Source of the DNA: Cryptomeria japonica | Taxonomy: Eukaryota; Streptophyta; Pinopsida; Cupressales; Cupressaceae | NCBI RefSeq assembly: GCF_030272615.1 | Contig: NC_081409.1 | Span: 617,157,755-617,221,754, forward strand | Direction: 5' to 3' | Length of the DNA stretch: 64,000 nucleotides | Part shown: one piece after another, positions 21,978-33,830 of the stretch | Numbering within the stretch: the stretch's first letter is position 1 | Layout: each line of letters starts with the position of its first letter | Position numbers and translations under genes: made by a program | Notes under the pieces: generated by a model | Database searches by the model: none | Told to the model about the DNA's origin: nothing | Seen by the model: the letters and a program-made list of their open reading frames with translations, nothing else

Positions 21978-24900
21978 TTAAGACTTGGAGGGAAAAAAGC
22001 ATTTTTGAGAAACTACTTTCTCTATCCTGGTTTCACATTCCTTTTGCAGAAATTGGTCTTCGCCATGCAGGTATTCTCGCCATAAATCACGACCTGCTGC
22101 TCGTTCCTCGCGGACATATTCCTGAAACTTGATGCATAATTGGAAGAGGGGATTAAAAGGTGGCATGGGAGGGTGGCGAATTTTGTATTGCATGCCTTCG
22201 AGATACTGGTCCACGTGCCTTAAACCGTCCTTCCAGCTGGAGCGATTACGCTCGAAGCATAATATGTCTGAATGGAACTGACCAGCAAAACTCAAGTCTT
22301 CAATGGAATAAGAAGCCTTGTCTGCTCCCAATCTTCCCTCCCAATCCGGCCGGATTACACTGTCGGACAGGTCATTTATCCACCCCGAAACCATTGATCG
22401 GAGGATGGTCTTGCCTAGTTCTTGCATGTTCCCCAGAATCGCCTCACACGCGTCATTTTCTTTGTCAATAATTTCCTGGGCGTCGTTCTTCATGGTGACG
22501 GTCCAATACCATTCCTTGAGAACACCGATGCTATGGGGATTCAAGATGTCAGGCAGTGTGGGAATTTGTGTATGTGTCCAGAAAAGAGCTCTTAGGAGTG
22601 GAAGGGTAGAGGCCGCTACTTCATGCATGTGAAGGGATTCTCTCTTTACTTCCAACAACCTGACGAGAGTGAGCTCTCTATGGAGAGCCATTTCCTTTAC
22701 TTCTTTGAGGATCTGTTCTCCCTTTTTCTTGATGTCTTGCACCCATTCCTTAACGGCCTTTGCGGTATCTCGGATTCCTTCAAATTCAGTTGTGGTCCTT
22801 TGCGCCAATGCCATTGGGGGAATATGGGATTCAGAGGGGTTGTGTAGTGGCCGTAGGAGCTTATCGATGTATCCCTCGGCTTGTTCAGCACGAGCCCGAT
22901 ACATGTCCTTTTCAATCGTGATTTCCTCGAGCTGTCTGAGTATGTTTTGCACCGAGTCCTTAAATTCCTCCTTTTCTTGCTCTTTTGTAGCTCGTCCGAT
23001 GGGGACAGTCGTAATGCTATAATCTGCCAGGGTTATTTGATCTGCTGGCTTGTTTACGGGCGGGGTAGCAATATGAAGAGTGCGGTTCCTTTGCCCATCC
23101 TTGGTTATCTTAGAGTATGTTCTCGGTTTCTTCTTCCCTTTTGCTTTTGTTTGATCCATTCGTGAGAAGATGTCTTCAAGGTCGATGGGCGCCTTGGTTG
23201 CGGCCCTGCGCTGAGCTCTGGCGATCAGCCACTCTTGAGGCACCGTCTGGGTTGAGGATAGGGTTAAGTTAGCACCTTGTGCTCCCATATTTCCAACTGG
23301 CTGATCACAAATTAACAGCTGTCCCGCCATCGGAGGGGTGGAAGAAGGAGGAAGCTCTTTGTTTGCATCTGAGTTCTCCCCTATCTCACTGAATAATTGT
23401 CTGACATCTTCCTGTGATGGTGGCTCCTTGGTTCCCTCGAGCTCATGGATCTCGTCTGTTCTTTGTTCCCCTTCGACCGTTGAGTCGTCCTTGGCTGCAT
23501 GGAGGAGTAGTAATTCATGGCGGCTCTGCTGGGTAGGTTCATGCACTTCGATCCCCTGGGTGGATGGGATTTCTCCTTCCTCTATCTGGTCACCCGGCTT
23601 AGTCGGATTGGGGCCCTTTTGCTCGGTGTCCGGCATATCTGGAGCAGGAGGATCATTGGCTTGGAATGCCTCTATGTCGCTCTGGGAAGGCGGAGCAGGT
23701 ATGCAATCCAAATCTATGGCATCATCGGGCGAACTGGGGTCTGAAGATGAAGTGGTCGCTAGCCTTCTTATGGGAATCTTCTCCCTCCTTGTCCTCTTGG
23801 ACGTCCGAGTCCCTCTGCAAGCCTTAGTTTTCTTCCTTTTCTCTGGTTTTTCAGCTGATGTCCTTTCATCTTCGGAAGACTGAGAGTCGAAATTGCCCAT
23901 CAGATGGTAAGTAAACTGGACCCCTTCATGGACTAGCCTCTCGATCTGGTGTTGTAACCATTGATCTGTGTATCTTGCCGGGGCTGCCATGATTGCTTCG
24001 AAATCCGTGATTGGGTCTTGAGACCAATCAACGCCTGGCAAGAGATGCCTCACTGCTTCGAATTCCCGGACTTGGAGACAGTTCCCCGAGTCTGTGAGCT
24101 GATCCGGGACCCGACGGTACTCAAAGAGTCGCATTTGCTGCACACTCAATCTAGAATATTCCCGTCGCCTGACTTCGTAGTCATCGGAGCAATTTTTCTA
24201 GTAATCTTCAATTGACTCCTTTGCTCTGTAGCGCCTACCGTAAGCTCTCTTTGCCAAATTGTCATGATCAAAACATTTTCTTGGGAAATGTTCCTGTAGG
24301 CCATAGGAGGCTAGCTCTGCAAGGGACTCTTCTGCTAGGGTGGGAGTTCTCAATTGGACATCATGGTTGCCTATGATCATTGGAAATGCGAATCCAGCCT
24401 GCTTGCTTTCTCGTAATAATATGCCGGCAGGGCGTGATTGTCTTGCCACCTCCATGAGGACTACTTTATCGGTTGGGTACCGCGGAAGTCGAAGGGGGGC
24501 ACCTTCAAAGCCAGCGATTCGGATGTAGGAGAATCTTGGGAACTGAATAAACCAGGCCCCATACCTCTGCACTAAAATGGTAGCTTGCTCCGAGAGCCTT
24601 ATGTGTAACCCTCCCTGCATTAGCCTGACTAGGCGCATTGTGAAGGCGTCGTTGACACGTTCGTACTGTCCAACCGCGTAAGCCGGGCTGCTCTTTTCCC
24701 TTTGAGCTATATCCTGGTAGTGCAGCTGCGGGTAGCAATCATAAACCTTTACCTGACCAGGCCCATTCCCGATCTCACCTTTCATTATCAATCCTGGCAG
24801 TGGCTGGTTCTTTGCGAACATATAGACCAAATAGGAGGTCATGGTGAAATACTTCTTTGTCTCAAGCTCAATCAGCTGAGCGTGGATGTTATCACTTATG

Positions 24901-25610
24901 ATCTGAGCCCAGTCAAACTTAGACTTTCCGGCAAAGACCTGTTCTGTAAAATAGAACATCCATTCTTCAAAGTAGTTGGACTTAGGGAGTCCCATGACTC
25001 GGCTAAGTAAGGTGACCATATCGCCATGTTCATTATGAAAGTCACTTCTGGGGGTCTTTTTCACAATCCTGGTGCTTGAAGGCCTTTTTTCTTTGAACCA
25101 TTCTTCGTTAATTAGTGCCCTGCATCGAGCTGGGTTCATATCATATGCCCCCTGTGCCTCGTCCATTGTTGTAGCTATGGGATTATTTGGAAAGGGGATA
25201 TCAAATGCATCGCCGATAGCCTCAGGGGAGAAGTCGGCAATAGTGATATCTTCCAGAAGCACTAATCTGGACTTTGGTTCGTAATGCCGAGCAGCTTCCA
25301 CTACTAATTCATAGTTCTGGATTGCTGGAGGAAAACCTGCTGCTTGGGCGATGCCACTTTCCAGCATTTGCCTAGGTCTGCCATATGCATTGGGTGAGAA
25401 GACCCGATCCCTGAAATCCTGAATATCAATGTGGCCAAGGTCGGTGTCACCGATGTTGTCCCAGATACTCTGGACCTTTGACTCTCTTAACCCTCCTCTC
25501 TGATACTGATACTTCATTTTTTCAACTTTCCGTGGGATGTCTGATTTGGATGCTCGTGAGGTTTCTGCTGCAGCGGGTGTTCTTGATGATTCCGCCGCTG
25601 ATTTAGGCAT
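21978..25610 (-). pseudogene. TGTTG-family large protein, copy A, one premature stop
   Basis: A single frame of 1,211 codons from ATG at 25610, interrupted once by TAG at 24198-24200 where copy B has TGG (Trp). The N-terminal 470 residues match copies B and C: IGDTDLGHIDIQDF, QAAGFPPAIQNYELV, a block GAWFIQFPRFSYIRIAGF and LPRYPTDKVVLMEVARQ. The middle (about 570-800) is acidic and low-complexity with a basic patch (KKTKACRGTRTSKRTRREK). The C-terminal third is predicted helical with coiled-coil character. I see no RT, integrase, RNase H, helicase or DDE signature. In sense, a TGTGCAG acceptor-like site precedes the ATG by a few bases, also in B. Function unknown. Confidence 0.85.
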
Positions 25611-26279
25611 TTATCCTGCACAGCCAGACACGGATTACAAGGTGACACGAGAATGACGATGCGGGTTAGATAATAACAGAAGTGTTTCAACAGACCGAGA
25701 TTAGTTTAAATATCACTCTGGGCTAACAATCTGATTAACTTCTACAGCATCATATTCCTGAAGATTTATGACTAAGCATTCTTACTCTCAAATTTTTTGG
25801 ATTAATTTTAACAAAGGCAAAACATGAGAATTTTGAAAAGAGATGCAGTTTTCGGCCAAACTCCGGGAATAAGTCCTAAATTTTGGATGTTCGCATAACG
25901 GAGATGCAGACTCTAAACATTTCAAATTTTGCGTATTTGCTTATTTGATTCACACATTTTAAATGACCGTACGCGATAAGGCGTACTTACCTGATTGGAG
26001 CGAATGATAGGTGATTGCCTGACCTTGTTGCGCGGGGCGAGCGGATGATCCTGAAAAATTTGAATCCCAACGGTTATCCTTCCTGTTTAAATTTTCGCGG
26101 TTTGGAGGATGAAAGAGGATTTATCAATTTCACATGGTTCTGTGCCTAGCAACCTGAATTTTAAATGGTTGATGGGAGGATGATGCGGTGTCTTACCTCC
26201 TTGTTTTCGGATTTAAGAGTTCTTTCAAATTTTGAATCGCATTCTTTGAATTTTGACAAATTGGAGGCTTCTTGATTTA

Positions 26280-27400
26280 GCCTTCGCGGACTTCGGACCT
26301 GGGGTAAGGGGTGTGGTTTGCGCTGAAATAGTAGATTCTGCGTTAAAACTGTGCCTTCTACGTTAAAACTTCGCTTTCTTTTAGGACTTCGTTTTCTGCG
26401 TTTTTTGCTTGGCCTGGCCTTGTGTTACAAACTGTGCCTTCGCGTACCAAAGTTCGGATCTTTAGCCCGAAGAGGAGATGCGTTGGATTTTAAACTCGGC
26501 TTTGCCCTCGTTTTGGTTCGGACCTAAAGTCCGAAATGCGATCGCACAGTGTTAATTTCCTCGACTTTCGCCGGCGCTCGAGGCTTAGGGTCCGAAAACG
26601 ATAATCGCGCTTTGTTTCGTTTTTAAACTTTCACTTTGCCCTTTCGGACGCTTAGGGTCCGAAAACAGCATTCGCCCGATGTTTTAACTTTTTAAAACTT
26701 CACTTTGTTGAAGTTCGGACCTAAGGTCCGAAATGGATGTTTGCACAATGTTTTAAAACTTCTCTTTGTTTTTTTTTTTCGGAGCTTAGGGTCCGAAGTG
26801 CGATGTTCGCCCTATGTTTTAACTTTTAAAACTTCACTTTGCCTTTTTCGGAGCTTAGGGTCCGAAGTGCGATGTTCGCCCTATGTTTTAACTTTTAAAA
26901 CTTCACTTTGCCTTTGGTCGATATTCGGACGCGGGGGGTCCGAAACGTGGTCTTTTGACGTTGCTTAAAAAAAACTTTAACTTTGTCTCTTTTCGGAGCC
27001 TAGGGTCCGAAGACGCTGTTTGATATATTTTTTTTTTTTTAGAACTTAACAGCTTGTGTTATTCGGACACGGGGGTCCGAAGTATGCTATTGCACTGTGT
27101 TTTAAACTTAACCTTCACTAAAATTCGGACCTAAGGTCCGAAATGGATGTTGGGCAGTGTTATGTTTTGAAACTTTAATTTTTTGGAAATTTCGGACCTA
27201 GGGTCCAGAATGCGATTGCCACCTTATGCTTTCAAATTTTTTGAATTTTCACCTTCGGATGCTTACATCCAAAAAGGGGGGAGTGCACAACGTTTTAAAA
27301 CTTAACGGCTCATCTTGATTTTCGCCAAGTTCGGACCTGAAGTCCGAAAAGATGCTTGCATTGCGTTAAGTTTTGAAATTTTGGAACAAACTCTCGGTAT
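26280..27400 (-). repeat. palindromic tandem array of element A
   Basis: About sixteen units with a spacing of 63-72 bp. Each has a core like TTCGGACCTAAGGTCCGAA (inverted pair CGGACC and GGTCCG) followed by a variable part with TTTTAAAACTT. Two 69-bp units at about 26773-26911 are nearly identical. It lies between the 5' hairpins and the ORF. Confidence 0.88.
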
Positions 27401-27558
27401 TTACGCCCGAAAGCCAGATCAGTCAAAAGGGCTCATTGGTTCATTACTCCAACGTTGATCAGCTTACGGACTGATCACGAACTCGCTCGAGGAGACACGA
27501 GAAACTCTGATTCGATTCTCGGGATGACGATCAAAAAACTCAAAACTGGAAAGGGGGA

Positions 27559-27592
27559 CCCTGTCGGCGACAGGGGGCGTGTGCAACGCACA
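27559..27592 (-). other. double hairpin at the 5' end of element A
   Basis: CCCTGTCGGCGACAGGG (27559-27575, 7-bp stem) and TGTGCAACGCACA (27580-27592, 5-bp stem) three bases from the terminus. Stem sequences differ from those of C, D, E and G while pairing is kept. Confidence 0.75.
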
Positions 27593-27600
27593 ACACATCG

Positions 27601-27737
27601 GAGGGTAGAAAGGGGTTTTCAGGCGAGGACGCAGCAAGTGTATAAGATCTGGGCCCGACTAGCGTCAGTAGTTCCTGCCGTTCCTCTCTAATTTGTATTA
27701 AGTCGTCGGAGTCGACTTCTTTTCTTGGGGGGGATGA
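27601..27737 (+). other. gypsy 3' untranslated end with polypurine tract
   Basis: Continuation of the gypsy element after A. The G-rich run GGGGGGGATGA ends directly at the 3' LTR and serves as the polypurine tract. Confidence 0.8.
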
Positions 27738-28054
27738 TGTTGTCGGGAATAATCATTATGTCATTATGTTATGTTGTTATGTTATGTTTATGTTGTCGTC
27801 GGTAATAATGAATTACGGCGGTCAGTTAGTTAGCCAACGGGTAGGTAGTTGGAGTCGCGACGGTTGTGTCGCACCCCTTCGGTAGTCATATATTGTATCA
27901 CCTCCGGGTGTTAGAGGACATGTATTGTTAACGACGGATATAATATGAACATCCTTTGACATTAATGAAAAAGCTTATTCTGGTACTTTTATATTTGCAT
28001 TGTACATTGCTGTTCAATTTCTGTATTCTTCCTGTTTACCCAGTGAGGTAAACA
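27738..28054 (+). repeat. 3' LTR of the gypsy element
   Basis: 317 bp, TGTTGTCGGG to GGTAAACA, one base different from the 5' LTR. Confidence 0.96.
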
Positions 28055-28079
28055 GTTCTACCCTTAGCAAATTAGGTCT

Positions 28080-28970
28080 TATTTCCAGGTTGGAGTTCCT
28101 TCAAATGTTGCATTGAGACAAGTCGGACTTTTATGAAGTCTTGCATTGTGTAAGCCGGACTTCATTTCAACCTTGCACTTTGCACACCACTGCCTCATTG
28201 GAGTTTCAACTAAATTTGCATTCCAAGGTCGGAATTTATTCTTGATTTGCATTCTTTTGATAGGGTTAGACTTTGTGATAATTTTGCAATCTTGACCAGA
28301 TTGGAGTTCATTGAGATTGTGTAACAATCACAGGCAGGTCGGACTTCATTATGGTTTGGCATTAATACATTAGGATGGTCAGACTTTGTAGAAAACTTGC
28401 ATTGAAGGCATCATTGGTAGATCAGACTTTCACAAAGTTCAACAATGTGTAGGGTCGGAGTTTATAACATATTTGCATTAACGAGGTCAAACTTTGGATC
28501 AGTTCTGCAGTCATGCTCTTATTTGGAATTTACACCACTTTTGCACAAGGTGGAGTTTGATACAATTTTGCACAATGCAAGATCAGACCTAACTCAAGTT
28601 TGACATCATTGAGGAAATAACCCTCTAAACATTTTTGCATTGTTTCCTGCTTTCTTTGAGCCAGAGTCTTTGAATTGATTTCATCGTTGGAGGTCGGAAT
28701 TTTAGGCACTTTTGCATTGACAAGTTGGACCTCAAATCATTTTAACATTGATCGACACCTTAACATCATGGCAAACTTTGGCTAGGTTTTGTAATCTTCT
28801 CTTCACCATTGGGTTGGGATTTTGATGAGGTTCAGCAATGTGTCAAGGTTGGAGTTTGAAAAAGTTTTGCATTGACAATGCCCCAACAATAATTGAATTT
28901 GCATTTTGCACATTAAGATTGGAGTTTAAGAAGAATTTGCAATGATTCACACTCCCCTTAGTGCAAAAAT
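28080..28970 (-). repeat. degenerate tandem array of element E
   Basis: About eighteen units of roughly 45-55 bp sharing GGTCGGACTTT (or GGTTGGAGTTT) and TTTGCATTG in plus orientation. More eroded than the arrays of A, C and D, in keeping with the age of E. Confidence 0.75.
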
Positions 28971-29416
28971 ATTAACACAAATGCAACACCCCCAAGTGCT
29001 TGACAACTTTAATACTATACCAACACTTGACATCTTGACCATTTCACTCGTTATTCCTTGACACCTCTAATGATCACTTCAACGTTGTAGATCAAGACCG
29101 ACATGAAAGACTTGCAATTCTCAACAGAATCGTAAGTAAATTTCCACTCCTACATTTGAGCTTGCACTTCAACAATATGCCATAACAACACTTTGCAACT
29201 TTTCTAGCATTTCTGACAATTCTGCAATTTTGACAATTCTTGACAACAATTTTCATCCCTTGCACAACATTGCTGACCTAACAAGCTTTAGCAATTTTCA
29301 ACCCTGAAATTTACAAGACGCATCCTCTCTCGCTAGCAAAGGTTAACAACTTAAGAAACTACTACCAAGCCAAGCAAATCAAGAAAACGACTACCCTAAA
29401 AGCAAAAAGTGGGAGT

Positions 29417-29454
29417 CCTCATTTGCAATGGGGTGATGTGTGAAAACAACACAA
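29417..29454 (-). other. subterminal hairpins at the 5' end of element E
   Basis: CCTCATTTGCAATGGGG (29417-29433) pairs over 7 positions with one wobble. The outer TGTGAAAACAACACA pairs over 4 bp with one mismatch. Confidence 0.6.
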
Positions 29455-29461
29455 CAGCAGC

Positions 29462-31067
29462 CTTCAAGGAGATATATCCATCCTTGGAAACAATAAATGT
29501 AGAGGAAAGATACATGGGGTTTTAATGCATCGGGAAGACTTCCATTTTATGAAAGCATCGTAGTCAATGAAAGTATATAGTTGTAGTCAGCTAAATAAAT
29601 ATTGTTATGTTTTGTAATTGAGAAGATTAGTTCCCAACTACCTGTGGGTTGGCAGTTGGCAGTTATCGACGCTTGATAGTCTTAACCTACCCAGTACACT
29701 ATTTATATGTAGTTTGTAGTGGGGACATGTCTCTCCGATGTCATTGTCCTTATTGCATATGTAGAATGCAATGGATTAAAGCCTCCTATGATCAAAATCA
29801 ATGAGCAATCAGGTATACCAGCGCTGAATAAGGTCTGATTTCAATAAAGATGATCAAATGTCAGTTAATTCAGACCTGCAGATCGATTAATAATGGGCTG
29901 GTAATCTTTGGATAAGTTGTATCTTTTGACAAAATTGCCCTTTATTAAGGCTTCCTTGCTGACGTAGAATTGATAATTTCTTTCCAAATACATTGTTTGA
30001 TCATTGATAGGTTCGCTGAAGTTCAATAGTCAATGTTGCTGATTCAAGAAGTCAATTTGCTGTGGATGATGATCAAGTTTGATGCCTTCAATGACTTCGC
30101 CTTAGTCTTAATGAAAATCGCTGTCAACAAGGAATGAATTCGCCTTCTTAGCAATGGCAAACTTGACCAATTGAAATGTCTGATATGTCTGTTTGGAATC
30201 GCTGCCTTCACAAGAGCATTTGCCATATCGATTTTGTGTTGATCAAATGAAATGTTCAACACAACTTTATAGTTGCTTGAAGTGTGCGATACTTAATCAC
30301 AAGGCTGACTTGTGATTATCAATTAATTATTTGCAATTAAAATCAAAAGGCCGACTTGTGAATTCAATTTCAAATTTAATAAAAAAACGTTTCCTTCAAT
30401 TTCGTGGGGCCCATTCAAGGTGATAAACACATCAAATGCATCTTCTTTACAAAATATCTTTTCCTTAAGTCGCACATTTTGGGGGTCAATGACAATCGCT
30501 CACCCCTTAAGTCGCACTTTTTTGGGGGCCAAAGGAAGTGACCAATCTCTTAAGTTGCACTTTCAGCATGGCAAAGGAAGTGTTCAATCCCTTAGGTCGC
30601 ACTTTCAAAGGGTCAATGGAACCTAACATAATCCTTATGTTGCATTTTTCACATAGCAAAGGAAATTGCACAATTCCTTAAGTCGCTGATCTAGGCAATC
30701 AAAGGAAGCAATGGAAATGCTTAAGTCGCTCATTTGAGGGGTCAATGACAGTCCTCTAAAATGCAAACTTTCGCTGTCTTGATTTGACTTGCTCCAAGCC
30801 TCATGATAATTTCAACTTTAGCTCCCTTTCTTTGGAATGTTTGACCTCCAAAATCATCTTGCCTTAGCCAAATTTGCACCTCATTTCCATTAAAGAAAGC
30901 AAACGATATGAACCCTTGACTCTTCAAAATGCCGAATGTGAGGTCAACTCAAACTTATTCACTCTCGAAGGATCGCTCCTAACAATCTAACCTAACAAAC
31001 CCTAAAATTGAAAACAAAAGAGGGCGTCCCCATTTGTGATGGGGCGATGTGTGAAATGGTCACAACA
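29462..31067 (-). mobile_element. TGTTG-family fragment G, 5' end only
   Basis: The 5' end is clear at 31067 (GGTCACAACA) with the hairpins CCCCATTTGTGATGGGG and TGTGAAATGGTCACA and a 7-unit array (30463-30765). No matching 3' end was found: nothing to the left shows the TGTTGA terminus with the flank AAACC. The stretch 29580-29830 (TATTTATATG, ending near GGTATACCA) has the look of a decayed LTR and may have replaced the 3' part. The left boundary is therefore uncertain. Confidence 0.6.
30463..30765 (-). repeat. 7-unit tandem array of fragment G
   Basis: Units of 42-43 bp each starting CTTAAGTCGCACTTT in plus orientation and containing GGCAAAGGAAGTG or GGGTCAATGA. Confidence 0.85.
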
Positions 31068-32233
31068 AAACCTTTTGCTCATTTCGTGGGCTTCGCATTT
31101 GCACTTGCAACTATGTTCCTAAGGACACTCTGTTTTAGCTAAAGAACACAGCTCCTACACTAACTTTCGGCTTCTCACATGCAACCAAAATATCCTCGAA
31201 AAATTTCCCACCATTGCCTCCAATATCATTGGCTTCTTCCATAAATGAAACTAGTACCACCTCATATGGACCAAAAGAGCAAGCCCATACCATGGGGCCT
31301 TGCATGCTTGGCCAATAACTCTTCAATCCAAAAATCAAAATCCCTGCCACAAATGAACAATTTTAAAAAGAGAAAGGAATGTAGTCACAAAACAAATGAC
31401 GATATAATTCAATAAAAAACAAAGCCTTACCAAAGGCCTAATACTGCAACAAGATGGACCATGCAAAACACAATGGCCAACATTCACAAATAAAACTAAG
31501 AATGAGAAAGGAAGCAAGTGTGAAAGGAGCAATGGAGGATGACTCTTTGACTTCCCCACCAGATCTCTTCCCAACATTCACAAATAAAACTAAGAATGAG
31601 AAAGGAAGAAAGTGTGAAAGGAGCAATGGAGGATGGCTCTTTGACTTCCCCACCAGATCTCTTCCCAGCACCTTCTCTGTTGTATCTCTTTTTTAGGAAC
31701 CAATCCTCCCCTTTTAAAGGTCTTCTCTTTCTTGCACATTTTTCAAGATAACCAAAAAGAAGTCTTAGCCAAAAATCTGACCTTAAGCATGTTTTCATCA
31801 TTTATGTTTGATTCAAATAAAAAAATTGTCTCCATAGAGAGCCATACATGCATAATATACAGATCCTAGGATTACCAGATGAAAATTCTACCTCTAGGAT
31901 AAAATCTGAACCCTCTAGGTCAATTTGTCAATCACCTTTTACAAATTGAAGAGCTAGCTAAAGAACTTGTAGATGAGAAAGGGTTATTTCTTTCCTTTTT
32001 GTGGTGTGTATCTCTTTTGGTGGGCAAGATTTGATCTTCTTTTTGCATTCTGCTCCAAAATTCTTGTAATTGGAATACATCTTACTTTGATTTGCTTGTT
32101 ATCTGTTTAACAAATCCTTTTCCCACGTCACTTTTTGGTTTCTCTCGACATGCCTGATTCTCACTATCTTGTTGCCTTCTTGTAAATTACTTCTTTGCTC
32201 TTGCTTTTGCTTCACCCATTCTTTATACTTCTG
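31068..32233. other. spacer with a 94-bp tandem duplication, no gene recognised
   Basis: Contains two 94-bp copies at 31479-31572 and 31573-31665, nearly identical. A minus-strand ORF of 71 codons at 31135-31350 shows nothing I can assign. Confidence 0.55.
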
Positions 32234-32511
32234 CCTTTTGTAATGTCCCCTATTTATAAAGTGCCTTAAAATACTATAATTAGAGTTTTTCAGTTCTTAG
32301 GATAAGGGTTTAGGAATGTGCTTTAGCCTCTGCTGTGGTCAACCTGCAAAACAAGGTCAGAAGGATACTACAAATTACATAAAGAAGTGACCTAAGTAGA
32401 GCATAAAAGAGATTCATATGACAGAGTCATAATCTTATGATTGAGACAACCTCAACACTGTGTGCTATTATGCAGGGTTGATAGGGTGTCTTGATCAATT
32501 GTTCAAGCATA

Positions 32512-32808
32512 ATCATGTAGGGTGTCTTATACAACAGTTCCCCTACTAATTATGATCATGTAGGGTGTCTTATATAACAGTTCCCCCACTCATTATGATC
32601 ATGTAGGGTGTCTTATATAACAGTTCCCCCACTCATTATGATCATGTAGGGTGTCTTATAACAGTTCCCTTACTCAATATGATCATGTAGGGTGTCTTAT
32701 AACAGTTCCCCTACTCATTATGATCATGTAGGGTGTCTTTCATACCAGTTCCCCTACTCATATGATCATGTAGGGTGTATTTCATAACAATTCCCCTACT
32801 CATATTAT
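32512..32808. repeat. minisatellite, about 46-bp units
   Basis: Six to seven units of ATGATCATGTAGGGTGTC with TTATATAACAGTTCCCC and ACTCATT. Inside element I. Confidence 0.92.
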
Positions 32809-33478
32809 CAGTCTGGTTTATTCAGATTCTAAATGTTTGAATCGTAACCAGCATTCAGATGTATTACCAGTTGTTTGAATTATTATCAGAAGTTATTATC
32901 AATACTCAGATTATTACTAGCTAATTACTTTGTTACCAGTGCTAAAAATTATTATCAGTTATCTAATCTATTAACAGTATTAGAATGGTTATTAAACTCC
33001 AGTTTATCCATCAGCACTTTAACAGTTACAGAGAACTAGTAATTTTCAGATTATTCCTAGTTTTATTTTCAAGTGTCATTTGTTACCGTATATCAGTGAT
33101 CATTCTAATATATATGAGTATTTAAAGGTTATTATTATCATTACTGGAATAACTTACTTATTATTTGCAGAAGTATTGGACCGATAATATACAGAGATTA
33201 ATACGGTAGTTGCAGTATATGCAAGTTTTAAACATAAATACGTACCAGAATGTCTTAATGTCTTAAACATGGATATGATAGAGAGTCCCTTACTTATGGT
33301 CAGTTCAATCTGCTTATAGTAAACAATAACTGCGGTGAATATGAGAAGTTCTGCTGTTGATTTATCTATTATGGGACAGGAATCGTATTCGTGCCTTTCC
33401 TTTATATCTCTCAATGTGAGGAAAGGGTCACACTTCTTCATCATGTATGCCCTTTGGCAAGAGGCACACCCTTTCACC

Positions 33479-33723
33479 ATTAGCACCCTTTGGAAGAGAC
33501 ACAACCTTTCACAATCAGATCTGCACTTCTTATTTAAATCAGATTTGCACTTTTGATTCCCAAATTATTCCCCTTTCAAATGAGGTTCACAACCCTTTCA
33601 CCATTAGCCTACATTATTTCTGCCCTTTGAAAGGGACACAACCTTTCAAAATCATATCTGCACTTCTTATTTAAATCAGATTTGCACTTTTGATTCCCAA
33701 ATTATTCCCCTTTCAAATGAGGT
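33479..33723. repeat. tandem duplication, about 122 bp
   Basis: Two copies (about 33479-33602 and 33603-33723) share a block from ACACAACCTTTCA to CAAATGAGGTTC. Confidence 0.88.
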
Positions 33724-33830
33724 TCTCCTCTTCCTTTTATATCTCATGTTTGAGGGAGTCACAACTTTTCATTTTGTCTTTTGACCATTCATTAACTTAA
33801 TTAAATTTTAATAATATTTAATTATATTCT

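Larger units (their letters stand above)
20860..27595 (-). mobile_element. TGTTG-family element A, 6.7 kb with ORF
   Basis: In plus orientation it starts TGTTGACGTGTC at 20860 and ends GCACAACA at 27595, with a perfect duplication CATCG at 20855-20859 and 27596-27600. The two ends are not direct repeats of each other, so it carries no LTRs of its own. In sense order: 5' double hairpin, palindromic array, the large ORF, TATA box, conserved 3' end. It sits in a gypsy element with nearly identical LTRs, so it is younger than that insertion. Confidence 0.92.
15732..28054 (+). mobile_element. young Ty3/gypsy element with gag-protease only, holding element A
   Basis: Two 317-bp LTRs flank 11.7 kb, of which 6.7 kb is the inserted element A. 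A perfect duplication GTTCT lies at 15727-15731 and 28055-28059. The LTRs differ by one base that I can find (15830 G, 27836 A), which indicates a recent insertion. A tRNA-Asp type primer-binding site and the gag/protease form point to the Tat/Athila side of Ty3/gypsy. RT, RNase H and most of integrase are missing and not displaced elsewhere in the element, so it would depend on proteins from another copy (TR-GAG-like). Confidence 0.95.
6841..29456 (-). mobile_element. TGTTG-family element E, old, with three later insertions
   Basis: The 3' end is at 6841 (TCTTGATGTG; other copies have TGTTGATGTG) and the 5' end at 29456 (ACACAACA). Its own sequence is 6841-7277, 9755-11713, 15596-15731 and 28060-29456, which sum to about 3.93 kb, close to the 3.88 kb of sister D. 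Flanks are ACAAC and GCAGC, agreeing at three of five bases with both differences G versus A, as expected for an aged duplication. It keeps the telobox, TATA box, GTAAGT motif, tandem array and 5' hairpin of the family and has no ORF. The boundary is inferred from nesting arithmetic and homology with D. Confidence 0.78.

Noticed and set aside
20860-27595. A as a classic DNA transposon with terminal inverted repeats
   Set aside because: Only about five terminal bases are inverted (TGTTG/CAACA), and no DDE-type motif is seen in its protein; not excluded but not supported.
29580-29830. LTR-like block with TATTTATATG and GGTATACCA
   Set aside because: No partner, no clear TG...CA ends and no duplication could be found.
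31135-31350. 71-codon minus-strand ORF between G and I
   Set aside because: No domain, splice context or repeat evidence; may be chance.
32512-32808. Regular repeats with spacer-like gaps, CRISPR-like at first sight
   Set aside because: The units are contiguous minisatellite repeats inside a plant mobile element, without unique spacers or cas genes.
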